Of a DNA stretch of 23,845 nucleotides, positions 1 to 6,981 are shown piece by piece. The notes under the pieces were generated by a model, which saw nothing but the letters and a program-made list of their open reading frames with translations, did not search any database and had not been told where the DNA came from. Within the stretch, counting starts at the first letter, position 1. The number at the start of each line of letters is the position of its first letter. This stretch comes from Bacteroidales bacterium. Its GTDB lineage: Bacteria; Bacteroidota; Bacteroidia; Bacteroidales; F082. The stretch lies in the NCBI GenBank assembly GCA_016281295.1, contig JAEEII010000134.1, positions 1 to 23,845 of the forward strand, given 5' to 3'. The position numbers were made by a program, and so were the translations under genes.

Positions 1-114
1 GATGATTTTTCTGTTGAGCGAACGACGATAGCGGGCTATCGGAGCGAGCGAAACAAAAAATCAGACCAAAAAGACCCTCAAAGAAGCCGAAAAAGAAAAA
101 AAATAAAACTTTAA
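1..114 (+). CDS. C-terminal tail of an unidentified ORF, possibly a transposase
   Basis: Frame 1 is open from the window edge to a TAA at 112-114 and would encode about 37 residues ending in a very Lys/Arg-rich tail. I do not recognise the protein. The only hint of function is positional: its stop lies 5 bp before a 16-bp sequence identical to the right terminal repeat of the IS at 21219-22134, and that element's transposase also stops 2 bp before its terminal repeat. The residues do not resemble the end of the 21-kb transposase, so if this is an IS it is a different one sharing the same end. A 16-bp palindrome (CGATAGC, GG, GCTATCG at 26-41) lies within it. Fortuitous open frame remains possible. 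Confidence 0.3.
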   Translation, partial: DDFSVERTTIAGYRSERNKKSDQKDPQRSRKRKKIKL

Positions 115-119
115 ACAAA

Positions 120-135
120 AAATCAAAACAGCTTC
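120..135 (+). repeat. IS terminal inverted repeat (right-end type), solo in this window
   Basis: AAATCAAAACAGCTTC is identical over 16 bp to the right end of the IS5-type element at 22119-22134. It is followed by TTA, which fits the TNA-type target of that element (TAA there). The rest of the element would lie left of the window. The inner neighbouring sequence differs from the complete copy, so this is a related IS, a decayed copy, or a non-autonomous element. CAGCTTC at 129-135 also forms an inverted repeat with GAAGCTG at 152-158. Confidence 0.6.
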
Positions 136-181
136 TTAGTGTTTACTTTTCGAAGCTGGTACAATATAAGACTAAATGCTT

Positions 182-231
182 TGAGAATTTCGGCATATTT
201 CAATACCAAACCTGTGAGAATTTCGGCATAT
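182..231. repeat. Two-copy 17-bp direct repeat, 33-bp period
   Basis: TGAGAATTTCGGCATAT occurs at 182-198 and again at 215-231, separated by 16 bp. Similarity extends weakly on both sides (CT before, TCAAT after), so it may be a 33-bp tandem duplication. It lies downstream of the WYL regulator's stop codon in an otherwise featureless 110-bp stretch after the IS end. Only two copies are present, so it does not qualify as a CRISPR array. Confidence 0.7.
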
Positions 232-244
232 AGTCAATGTTTCT

Positions 245-1156
245 TTAGGACTCGTAAATCTTCGCGGCATCCTCATGCCAACGACGCATCTCGTCGGCTA
301 ACCACTGGGGCTCAAGCACTTTCAGCCAGGCTCCGCGCGACTGTAACTGCCCCATGAAATCGTAGGTGGGACGCAAAAACAACTCGAAATCGGCATGGTC
401 GTCGCCCGAGTCCGACGGGATTTCCTTTTGGGTGTGATGCAAAGGCAAATCACGAAGATAATACTGCTCCTTGCCAAAAGCCCGTAACACAATGCGTTCG
501 GGCTTGCTCCCGTCGCCAATCACCACACCGTAGCACTCGCCGAAAAACTCGGAGGCGTCGAATTCACGGTCCATCTTAAAGATTTCCTCCGAAACAGTGA
601 TGTCCTGCATCCGGTCAAACGAAAACATGGCGAAACCACCATCATCGAAACGTCCCAAAAGATACCAGCGTTGGCGGAATAGCTTGATGCAATAGGGCGA
701 CAAAAGGAAAGTCCTGGTCTCGGTGGACTGATAACGGCGATATTGTACCGTCACTTTATGATTGTCCTTCATGGCCTGGATCACCTTCTCTAAGTTCACT
801 CCCTCCGACGGGATGTTCTCCAATACAATGCGGTGCTGCAAGCCCATGCTCTCACTGACGAGGTTGTTCACAGTGAGGGTCGATAACATCCAGTTTTGGA
901 CGGTGTCCTCACGAAGTACTTCCTCATTTCCAATAAAATAACGATAGCCATCCCTTCTGTCACAGTCGATGTATATGCCGAAGATGTCCTCGATGGCATC
1001 CTTGTGACGGTTGAAGGTGGTGCGACTCAACGGGATTCCTTCGCTCATCTCGGTACGTTGCCATTTCTCATTGAGCTCAGCAAACGAAATCCGCCCAGCT
1101 CGATGGATGGTGTTGACCAGCCAGATGTATTCTTTAAATAAGGTGGGTGTTCTCAT
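245..1156 (-). CDS. WYL-domain transcriptional regulator
   Basis: The product (303 residues from the chosen start) is a probable DNA-binding regulator controlled by a ligand-sensing WYL domain. The first 90 or so residues look like a helical winged-helix region (MRTPTLFKEYIWLVNTIHRA...). From about residue 125 comes the WYL part, with LSPYCIKLFRQRWYLLGR holding the diagnostic W-Y-L, followed by the WCX-like C-terminal extension. The frame stays open upstream to 1432, but that stretch is proline- and arginine-rich and overlaps the metalloprotease gene on the same strand, so the ATG at 1154-1156 is preferred. It follows the metalloprotease by 71 bp, with a strong G/C-rich hairpin between, so cotranscription is uncertain. 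WYL proteins often repress defence or stress genes; no such target is visible here. Confidence 0.85.
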   Translation of the reverse strand: MRTPTLFKEYIWLVNTIHRAGRISFAELNEKWQRTEMSEGIPLSRTTFNRHKDAIEDIFGIYIDCDRRDGYRYFIGNEEVLREDTVQNWMLSTLTVNNLVSESMGLQHRIVLENIPSEGVNLEKVIQAMKDNHKVTVQYRRYQSTETRTFLLSPYCIKLFRQRWYLLGRFDDGGFAMFSFDRMQDITVSEEIFKMDREFDASEFFGECYGVVIGDGSKPERIVLRAFGKEQYYLRDLPLHHTQKEIPSDSGDDHADFELFLRPTYDFMGQLQSRGAWLKVLEPQWLADEMRRWHEDAAKIYES

Positions 1157-1192
1157 AATGGTTGAAAAGTGATTAAAAGGTCTTTGGGTCAC

Positions 1193-1227
1193 CCCCCTCC
1201 CCTCGGGGGAGGGGGCAGGGGGAGGGG
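1193..1227. other. Strong hairpin and G-quadruplex-capable tract between genes
   Basis: On the + strand CCCCCTCCCC (1193-1202) pairs perfectly with GGGGAGGGGG (1206-1215) around a TCG loop. The same strand carries four G-runs of 5, 5, 5 and 4 (1205-1209, 1211-1215, 1218-1222, 1224-1227) separated by loops of only 1, 2 and 1 bases, an ideal tight G-quadruplex pattern. It begins right after the TAG stop of the metalloprotease gene (1228-1230). It may act as a terminator or mRNA 3'-end block, but no T-run follows. Confidence 0.7.
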
Positions 1228-4200
1228 CTATTGTATCACGATTTTCTGCGTCTTCACCTCGTTGCCATTGATGAGGCGTAACACATACACGCCAGGGGCG
1301 TGGGGAGTTGAGAGGTGAGAAGTGAGAGTGGAGAGTTGCTTGGTGAACAGTTGGCGACCAAGAGCGTCGAAGAGCTGGAGGGTGCCTTCTCCGTTGACGA
1401 TGAGGTTGCCGTTGCTGATATAGGCAAACCAATCGCTTTCAGATGTTATCTGTTCTTCCACATCCACACTGGGTCCCAAGAAGATGCTGTTCGAGAACTC
1501 GGTTTCCTTGCCGTTCCAGATGGCAGTGACGTTGTATCGGGTGTTCTCGTTGGTGTTATGTGTCACGCTGGTTGATGAGAGATCGTTGAAAACCACACTC
1601 ATCTGATAGTCTTCGCCTTCTTCGGGTCCGGCATAGACCTTATAGCTGAACTCACGGTTATTGTCGGCGGGTTGGGTATAGGCGCGTAGCAGCCAGCTGA
1701 GATATTGGCTATAATAAGTGATGGGTCTCCATTGGCCCGACACCTTGACCATGCAGCTGTTGGGGTTGCCTACAAATTCTCCGTAAGGTGCGGGATGTTC
1801 AACGTTATTTGGCTCCACGCAGATCCATAAGGGCTGGGTGACATCGAAGGGGACCTCCTCGTCGAGGGGGAAGCGGACAAAGTTCTGGGTGCCGTTCATC
1901 TCATGGGTTTGGCTGTAGAGCTGGTTGTTGTTGTCGGGAGTCTCGCCGCTGTGGATTTTGAAAGTGTAGGTGCCGGCGGAGCAATCGAACATTCCGATAT
2001 GAGTGAGAGGAAGACCCTCGAACCAAGAAAGGTATTCCGGGGTGACTTTGATGCCGAATTTCTGAGTCTTCGACCCCATCTGGTCAACAAAGGTATTGTC
2101 GTCGTAAGCCAGCATGCCGTGACCGATAAACTGAGGGGCTTCCCAAGTCAGCTCGTTATGGGGTTGGCTTCCTGCGTAGTGGACACCTTGGAGGTTTTGA
2201 GGCGGTTCGCAAGTGAAAGTCATGGCGGTGGCAACGACTTGGTCCTCTGACGACCAATGGGTGTTGTGGGCATTGGAGACGTAATAGCTGTGGGTTCCAG
2301 AACGGGTCAGTTGATCGTCGAGGAACTCATATCCGTTCCATTCAGGATAAATGCAAACTCCGTCACGATAGATGTTGAATGCTTGGTTTTCGGCTGGTAT
2401 GGTCCAGCTAAGCAGGATGCCGTTTTCTTGGGGAGTGGCACTGAGATGTTGCGGTTGCATGATACCCAGCGTGCCTTCCGGTGGGGTGCAAATCCCGAGC
2501 AGTCCTTCAGTGGGATTTTCAATGTTGAACAGCACTTCTTGTCCGTTCTCGTTGTATTGGGTAGCTGTGACCTGGATGCCGTGTCCCTCCGGATCAAAGC
2601 CGGAATGCCAGCGTAAGGAGGCTTCGGTGTTGGCGGGGACATGGAACTGGACCTTTGTTAAAGATCCTTCGTAAATGGTGAAGTATTGTGACTTCATGGC
2701 GGGGTTGTTGAAGGTCACTTCTAGCTCGCCGCCCTCAGTGCCATAAGGGGAGTCGCTGGTGATTTCCACATCGACAGTCGTGTAGTCGCCAAGGATGACC
2801 CAAGCGTCGGTTAAGGCGTGATAAACGTGCATCAATCCACCAGAGACAAACATCACGCTGTAAACATGATATCCGTTGTCGGCTTCCGTATAAGGATGGA
2901 TGAAGCTGTTTTCAGTGACGTCGGCAAGCTCTAACCCGTCGCGATACACTTTGTAATAGTCGGCAAACTCGATGGTGTCCCACGACAGTTCCACCTGATG
3001 TTCCATGCTGTTGACATGGGCTGTGAAATGCTCTACCAAAGGACCAGAGAACTCACCACCGTATGGCAGAAGCTCAAAACACATCTTTTGGCCTGCCTTT
3101 CTGATGTTGGTGATTTCAAAGCCCGGGTCAAAATACTGATAGGGTTGGTTGTGGATGAATGGATACGGGTCGGTGCTGGGGTTGAAGCTGGTTCTTCCCG
3201 ACTCTTCATTAAAGTAGGCATGGTCAAGATTACCGGCTTGATAGATGGAGCCGCCGGGGCGGAAGATGTAAACTTCGTCAAGGTAGTCGTCACCGTTCCA
3301 GGAGGCGTTGCCGTCGAAACGGGTGTCGATACGGTAAATCAGCATGCCGCTGTTGGGGATTTCCCTTTCGAAGATATTGTTCTTGTCGCGGTATTCTACA
3401 TAAAAATATTGCTCATTTGACACGGGAAACATATAGCCGTTGCGGCGACCGCCTTCCCAGGAGACGGATTCCAGTTCGTAAGTGCCGAAGGCGTTGGGCT
3501 CTCCCCAGTTGATTACTGGAATTTCGTCCACCCAGTTGCCGTATTTATATTTCATGTAGGTGCTGGTTTGTTGGGGTGGCTCGGTGGTGCCGCACATCAA
3601 ATCCCAAGGGCCTACAGGGTCGATGCCTTCGCTGTAATGATACAGGTCGGGAGCGCCCAAAGAGTGGAACATCTCGTGGCAGAGCGTGCTGACGTTGAAA
3701 TAACCGCCTTCCTCCAGCTGTAAGTTAAAGTCGAAGACTTGTAGTCCGTTCAACGGCACATAGCGGTCATAAATACACCAGCGATGAGGCCATAACAAGG
3801 ATGCCCACTCGCCGGGTTCGCCTTTGATGACGAACACCACGTTGTCAACCAACCCGTCGCCGTTGTAGTCGAGGTCGAGGCTGTCGGGCACCATTTCTTC
3901 CACGTAGTTGATGGCCCGTTCCAGCATGGAGAACTCACGGTCAGCGGTCTCACCGTCCTGATAGCCCATAGGGTTGTTTACAGGATGATAGGGCTGGTAG
4001 TATTGCTTGGGATAGATGTCCTCGTAGGAGAGGATGGTCTCGCCATCGGGCTGAGGATAGAAGTGTGACCACAGGTCAAGTTGGTTGTATGAGGTGTGGT
4101 GATAGTAGTTGTGCAGAGAGTTGTCCTCATAGCCATCAGCATTGAACATGGCTTCGACCGTGGAAAACGACGAGTGGTGGTAAGTGTCGCCTGCGAAACG

Positions 4201-4677
4201 GATGAAGACCACCAAGTTGTTGTAAAGGCCGTGGTTGAGCTCGCGTCCGTTGGGAAAGGTTTTTGAGGTGAGCGGGGAGGGGTGAGCGGGGAGAAGTACT
4301 TTTTCTCCGCTTTTGGTGATGCGGGTTTGGCTTTCCTGCTCGCGCTGGTGGCGGCGGGCATAATACTCTTTCTCGGAAATCTTTGCGTAGGGCTTCAAGC
4401 CTACCGAGGCAGGATCGACGCTGTTGACGATGTAAGAGGTGGGGATGACCTTGCCTTCGGCATCTTTGGTGGCATAGACATAATAGCCTTTATCGTCTAG
4501 GACGATGGTGAAGCCGTTGGCGTCGTGCAGGTAGTTGTAGAATTCGTCGCCAGAGGCGAAACAGTTGATGACTTGTCCGTCAGGTTGGGTGAGGCGGACT
4601 TCGACGTTCTTGAGTGGTGCGGCCAAAGCAAAACAGCTTATGGCCATCAGCATGATGAGTAGTACTCGACGCTTCAT
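1228..4677 (-). CDS. Secreted M6-family metalloprotease with type IX sorting domain
   Basis: A large (1149 aa) secreted zinc endopeptidase. A signal peptide covers about residues 1-19 (MKRRVLLIMLMAISCFALA). A propeptide-like region runs to about 130. The M6 (immune inhibitor A-like) catalytic domain follows, with the zinc motif HEMFHSLGAPD at 334-344 (H334, E335, H338, D344) and the downstream WDLMCG turn. Residues from about 550 hold three fibronectin-III-like modules (for example VELSWDTIEFADYYKVYRDG). The last 65 or so residues (LFDALGRQLF ... APGVYVLRLINGNEVKTQKI) match the type A sorting domain used by the type IX secretion system, so the enzyme is expected at the cell surface or outside the cell. 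It lies 30 bp downstream of the SPFH gene. Heptanucleotide arrays occur at its start, after the propeptide and inside the sorting domain. Confidence 0.92.
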   Translation of the reverse strand: MKRRVLLIMLMAISCFALAAPLKNVEVRLTQPDGQVINCFASGDEFYNYLHDANGFTIVLDDKGYYVYATKDAEGKVIPTSYIVNSVDPASVGLKPYAKISEKEYYARRHQREQESQTRITKSGEKVLLPAHPSPLTSKTFPNGRELNHGLYNNLVVFIRFAGDTYHHSSFSTVEAMFNADGYEDNSLHNYYHHTSYNQLDLWSHFYPQPDGETILSYEDIYPKQYYQPYHPVNNPMGYQDGETADREFSMLERAINYVEEMVPDSLDLDYNGDGLVDNVVFVIKGEPGEWASLLWPHRWCIYDRYVPLNGLQVFDFNLQLEEGGYFNVSTLCHEMFHSLGAPDLYHYSEGIDPVGPWDLMCGTTEPPQQTSTYMKYKYGNWVDEIPVINWGEPNAFGTYELESVSWEGGRRNGYMFPVSNEQYFYVEYRDKNNIFEREIPNSGMLIYRIDTRFDGNASWNGDDYLDEVYIFRPGGSIYQAGNLDHAYFNEESGRTSFNPSTDPYPFIHNQPYQYFDPGFEITNIRKAGQKMCFELLPYGGEFSGPLVEHFTAHVNSMEHQVELSWDTIEFADYYKVYRDGLELADVTENSFIHPYTEADNGYHVYSVMFVSGGLMHVYHALTDAWVILGDYTTVDVEITSDSPYGTEGGELEVTFNNPAMKSQYFTIYEGSLTKVQFHVPANTEASLRWHSGFDPEGHGIQVTATQYNENGQEVLFNIENPTEGLLGICTPPEGTLGIMQPQHLSATPQENGILLSWTIPAENQAFNIYRDGVCIYPEWNGYEFLDDQLTRSGTHSYYVSNAHNTHWSSEDQVVATAMTFTCEPPQNLQGVHYAGSQPHNELTWEAPQFIGHGMLAYDDNTFVDQMGSKTQKFGIKVTPEYLSWFEGLPLTHIGMFDCSAGTYTFKIHSGETPDNNNQLYSQTHEMNGTQNFVRFPLDEEVPFDVTQPLWICVEPNNVEHPAPYGEFVGNPNSCMVKVSGQWRPITYYSQYLSWLLRAYTQPADNNREFSYKVYAGPEEGEDYQMSVVFNDLSSTSVTHNTNENTRYNVTAIWNGKETEFSNSIFLGPSVDVEEQITSESDWFAYISNGNLIVNGEGTLQLFDALGRQLFTKQLSTLTSHLSTPHAPGVYVLRLINGNEVKTQKIVIQ
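1300..1334. repeat. Heptanucleotide array, 5 units, in coding sequence
   Basis: Five units in exact 7-bp phase (for example GTTGAGA, GGTGAGA, AGTGAGA on the + strand) lie in frame in the metalloprotease sorting domain, where they encode LSTLTSHLSTP at about residues 1113-1125, in the variable loop between LGRQLF and GVYVL. The array at 7990-8024 has the same unit count, orientation and reading frame. Confidence 0.75.
4267..4294. repeat. Heptanucleotide array, 4 GC-rich units, in coding sequence
   Basis: Two alternating units, GGTGAGC and GGGGAGR, repeat twice in 7-bp phase. They are in frame in the metalloprotease and encode PAHPSPLTS at about residues 129-137, at the presumed junction between propeptide and catalytic domain. 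It is a GC-rich variant of the family seen elsewhere in the window. Confidence 0.65.
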
Positions 4678-4680
4678 ATC

Positions 4681-4708
4681 TCTTAATTCTAAATTCTTAA
4701 TTCTAAAT
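4681..4708. repeat. Heptanucleotide array, 4 units, fills the intergenic spacer
   Basis: TCTTAAT and TCTAAAT alternate twice, giving a perfect 14-bp duplication. Apart from three bases, the array is the whole spacer between the metalloprotease start codon and the SPFH stop codon, and its last base is part of that stop codon. On the transcribed sense it gives an A-rich stretch just ahead of the metalloprotease start, which may serve as its translation-initiation region. Confidence 0.85.
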
Positions 4709-5706
4709 TATTTATCCAGGTTCAGCAGCAGCCCATTGCCATCCCCAGTCATGATCTCGGGCAGCTTGCCATCCCATTTGTTAATCCATTCGAGTTGGAC
4801 AATCTTGGGGTTGTTGGAGACGGAGGCGCCTTTGATTTTCAGAGCCTCGGCCTCGCCTTCGGCGTTCAGGATCTGGATGTCCTTCTCGATCTCGGCTTGC
4901 TTTTTCAGCTCTTCTTTCTGTTTGGTGACCTCAGAGAGGGTGAGGGCTTTCTGTTCCTCGAGTTTCTTCTGGTTGATGGCGGTCTCATATTCGTTGTTGT
5001 AATACACCTCACGGATGTCAATCTGGTCGAGGATGAGGTGATACGACTGGATGTCTTTTTTCATTCTCTCCAGCACGAATGCTTGGATCTCCTCACGGCT
5101 GGTGCTATATACCTGGATGGGGGTGTATTTGCTTGTGGTGAGGGCGAGAGCTGACTTCAACTTGGGCTTGATGACATTCTCTTCGAGCCAGTAGAAGCGA
5201 CCGTTCTCCTTGCCGTCGGTCTCCGACACGTTGTCGTAGATCCACCAGGCGAACTCGGGGTCGATGCGCCATGAGGCACTGATGTCGAAACCCATCTTGA
5301 TACCATCGATGGTGGGGGTCCACACGGTCTCGGCTTGGGTGGCGTCAGCCTTGTATGATTTGTAATCCGGGTCGCTACGGCTGACATCAGAACGTTTAGC
5401 GCAGGTATAAACCTGTTCGGTCTTATCCATAGTCTGCACGTTGTACCACGGCAGAATGAGATGCCATCCCGTGTAATAGGTGTGCTGTTTCACGCCACTT
5501 GGGGTGATGACCACGCCACATTCCTGGGCGGGGATGATGGTGAGGAAGCTGGAAACAGCCAAATAGATGACAGGGATGAGCCACAGAAACATGCTGTTGG
5601 CAAGGGTCTTGTCACCTTTGTTGCTTTTTCTGATTCTGCTGTTGTAAAGTGCTGCCACCACACTGTAAATGATGGCGATGATGGCAATGTAGTTTAATAT
5701 CTTCAT
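4708..5706 (-). CDS. SPFH/prohibitin-family membrane protein
   Basis: A 332-residue membrane-anchored scaffold protein of the SPFH (stomatin/prohibitin/flotillin/HflK) superfamily. Two hydrophobic segments lie at about 3-20 and 38-57. The SPFH core follows (AQECGVVITPSGVKQHTYYTGWHLILPWYN ...) to about residue 235. A long Lys/Glu-rich coiled coil (about 238-290, NQKKLEEQKALTLSEVTKQ) ends in the family hallmark AEGEAEALKIKG. Family members form ring- or cage-like oligomers that gather membrane proteases or organise lipid domains; the partner here is unknown. It lies 86 bp after the acyl-CoA dehydrogenase and 30 bp before the metalloprotease on the same strand, so it may share their transcript. 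The spacer upstream is made of decamer and heptamer repeats. Confidence 0.9.
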   Translation of the reverse strand: MKILNYIAIIAIIYSVVAALYNSRIRKSNKGDKTLANSMFLWLIPVIYLAVSSFLTIIPAQECGVVITPSGVKQHTYYTGWHLILPWYNVQTMDKTEQVYTCAKRSDVSRSDPDYKSYKADATQAETVWTPTIDGIKMGFDISASWRIDPEFAWWIYDNVSETDGKENGRFYWLEENVIKPKLKSALALTTSKYTPIQVYSTSREEIQAFVLERMKKDIQSYHLILDQIDIREVYYNNEYETAINQKKLEEQKALTLSEVTKQKEELKKQAEIEKDIQILNAEGEAEALKIKGASVSNNPKIVQLEWINKWDGKLPEIMTGDGNGLLLNLDK

Positions 5707-5710
5707 ATCT

Positions 5711-5750
5711 TTAATTATTGTTAATTGTTGTTAATTGTTTGTAATTGTTA
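5711..5750. repeat. Decanucleotide array, 4 units
   Basis: Four units of about TTAATTGTTG repeat with a period of exactly 10 bp (units start at 5711, 5721, 5731 and 5741). The array sits directly upstream of the SPFH start codon. On the sense strand it gives an AT-rich, structure-poor leader of ACAATTAACA units. It differs from the heptamer family but adjoins one of those arrays (5759-5786). Confidence 0.8.
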
Positions 5751-5758
5751 GCATAGTA

Positions 5759-5786
5759 CATCACCTCTAACCTCTCAATTCTCAAA
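5759..5786. repeat. Heptanucleotide array, 4 units, 3' of acyl-CoA dehydrogenase gene
   Basis: CATCACC, TCTAACC, TCTCAAT and TCTCAAA follow one another in 7-bp phase. The array starts 6 bp beyond the dehydrogenase stop codon, in the 86-bp spacer before the SPFH gene. It belongs to the TCTNANY family. Confidence 0.7.
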
Positions 5787-5792
5787 TTCCCC

Positions 5793-6935
5793 TCAGCATC
5801 CTATCGCTCGAGAGATGACGAGTCTAAGAATCTCGGAAGTGCCTTCTCCGATTTGGAGGATGCGTTGGTCACGGTAGAAGCGTTCCATGTCGAATTCTTT
5901 GAGTAATCCGTGACCACCCATGACTTGCACGGCTTTGTCGCAGACCTCGGCGGCGACTTCGGAGCAATAGAGTTTGGCCATGGCCGCTTCTTTTCCAAAG
6001 GGGCGGTGCTGGTCTTTGAGCCAGCAGGCATGGTAGAGCAGGCCTCTTGCGGCCTCGATTTTCATGGCCATGTCGGCGAGTTTGAAGCTGACAGCTTGGA
6101 ATTTGCAGACCGGCTTGCCGAACTGGATGCGTTTCTTGGAGTAGGCGAGAGCCATCTCGTAGGCGCCTTGCGCGCATCCCAAGCCCATGGCGGCGATGGA
6201 GAGTCGGCCTGAGTCGAGGGTGGCCAGCATGATATGGGAGCCTTCTCCTGGTTCTCCGAGGATGCTTTCCTTAGGCAGTCTCACGTCGTTGAAGACGAGC
6301 TTGCCAGTGTTGGAGGCGCGCCACATCATCTTGTCGTCCATCGGGGTCTGGTTGAACCCTGGGGTGGTGTTCTCCACGAGGAGGGCGGTGAACTCTGGCT
6401 TGCCGTCTTTCTCTCCTGACACGGCTTGCACGCTGGTGCCAAGGGTGATGGGTGTCGCGCTGTTGGTGATGAAGATCTTGGTGCCGTTGAGGATCCAGGT
6501 GTCGCCATCGCGTCGGGCAGTGGTCTTGGTGCCTCGTGAGTCGCTGCCGGCGTCTTCCTCGGTGAGGCCGAAGCCCCAGAGCTTGTCTTTGCACAACTCA
6601 GGCAAATACTTGCGTTTCTGCTCCTCGGTGCCGTAGTCTTTGATGGGACCGATGCCGAGCGAGTTGTCGGCGGCGATGGTGGCGGCGGTGGAGCCGTCAA
6701 CACGGGCAAGCTCTTCTACGGCGATGATATAACTCAAGTTGTCAAGACCTTGACCGCCATATTCCTTGGGGACAGTCATGCCCAACAGCCCTTGCTGCCC
6801 CATCTTCAAGGTCAGCTCGGTGTCGAAGTGCTGGTGCTCGTCGTTGTAACGGGCCACGGGTTTTATCTCTGCTTCCGCGAAGTCCCGCACCTTCTGGCGT
6901 AAGGCTTCTTGTTCTTTTGTCAAGTCGAAATTCAT
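5793..6935 (-). CDS. Acyl-CoA dehydrogenase (short-chain type)
   Basis: A 380-residue FAD-dependent enzyme that introduces the alpha-beta double bond into short or branched acyl-CoA. Full family length, with the N-terminal helical domain, the middle segment GFGLTEEDAGSDSRGTKTTA and ITNS, and the C-terminal helices (YSKKRIQFGKPVCKFQ ... VMGGHGLLKEFDMERFYRD). The motif IGEGTSEI places a glutamate at about residue 364, the position of the catalytic base in butyryl/short-chain enzymes. Isovaleryl-CoA dehydrogenases usually carry Ala or Gly there and take the base from another helix. Its place between a methylcrotonyl-CoA-carboxylase-like gene (40 bp upstream) and the SPFH gene suggests branched-chain acyl-CoA metabolism, yet the motif favours a butyryl-type enzyme. 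The substrate is therefore open. Confidence 0.9.
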   Translation of the reverse strand: MNFDLTKEQEALRQKVRDFAEAEIKPVARYNDEHQHFDTELTLKMGQQGLLGMTVPKEYGGQGLDNLSYIIAVEELARVDGSTAATIAADNSLGIGPIKDYGTEEQKRKYLPELCKDKLWGFGLTEEDAGSDSRGTKTTARRDGDTWILNGTKIFITNSATPITLGTSVQAVSGEKDGKPEFTALLVENTTPGFNQTPMDDKMMWRASNTGKLVFNDVRLPKESILGEPGEGSHIMLATLDSGRLSIAAMGLGCAQGAYEMALAYSKKRIQFGKPVCKFQAVSFKLADMAMKIEAARGLLYHACWLKDQHRPFGKEAAMAKLYCSEVAAEVCDKAVQVMGGHGLLKEFDMERFYRDQRILQIGEGTSEILRLVISRAIGC

Positions 6936-6939
6936 ATCT

Positions 6940-6981
6940 TTGTAATTCTAAATTCTCAATATTAAATTCTCAATTCTAAAT
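6940..6981. repeat. Heptanucleotide array, 6 units, fills the spacer and supplies a stop codon
   Basis: Six units in 7-bp phase (TCTAAAT and TCTCAAT recur, with two divergent units TTGTAAT and ATTAAAT) cover nearly the whole spacer between the acyl-CoA dehydrogenase start and the carboxylase gene. The last unit contains the TAG stop codon of the carboxylase (6976-6978), so the gene ends inside the repeat. Confidence 0.85.

Noticed and set aside
182..231. Possible CRISPR array next to a WYL regulator
   Set aside because: Only two 17-bp copies with a 16-bp spacer, no cas genes and no further repeats.
139..357. Short + strand open frame near the left edge
   Set aside because: It overlaps the 3' end of the WYL gene on the other strand and includes the direct repeats; no protein features or start signal.
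1157..1432. Longer N-terminus for the WYL regulator
   Set aside because: The extra 92 residues are Pro/Arg-rich, pass through the G/C hairpin and overlap the metalloprotease gene on the same strand.
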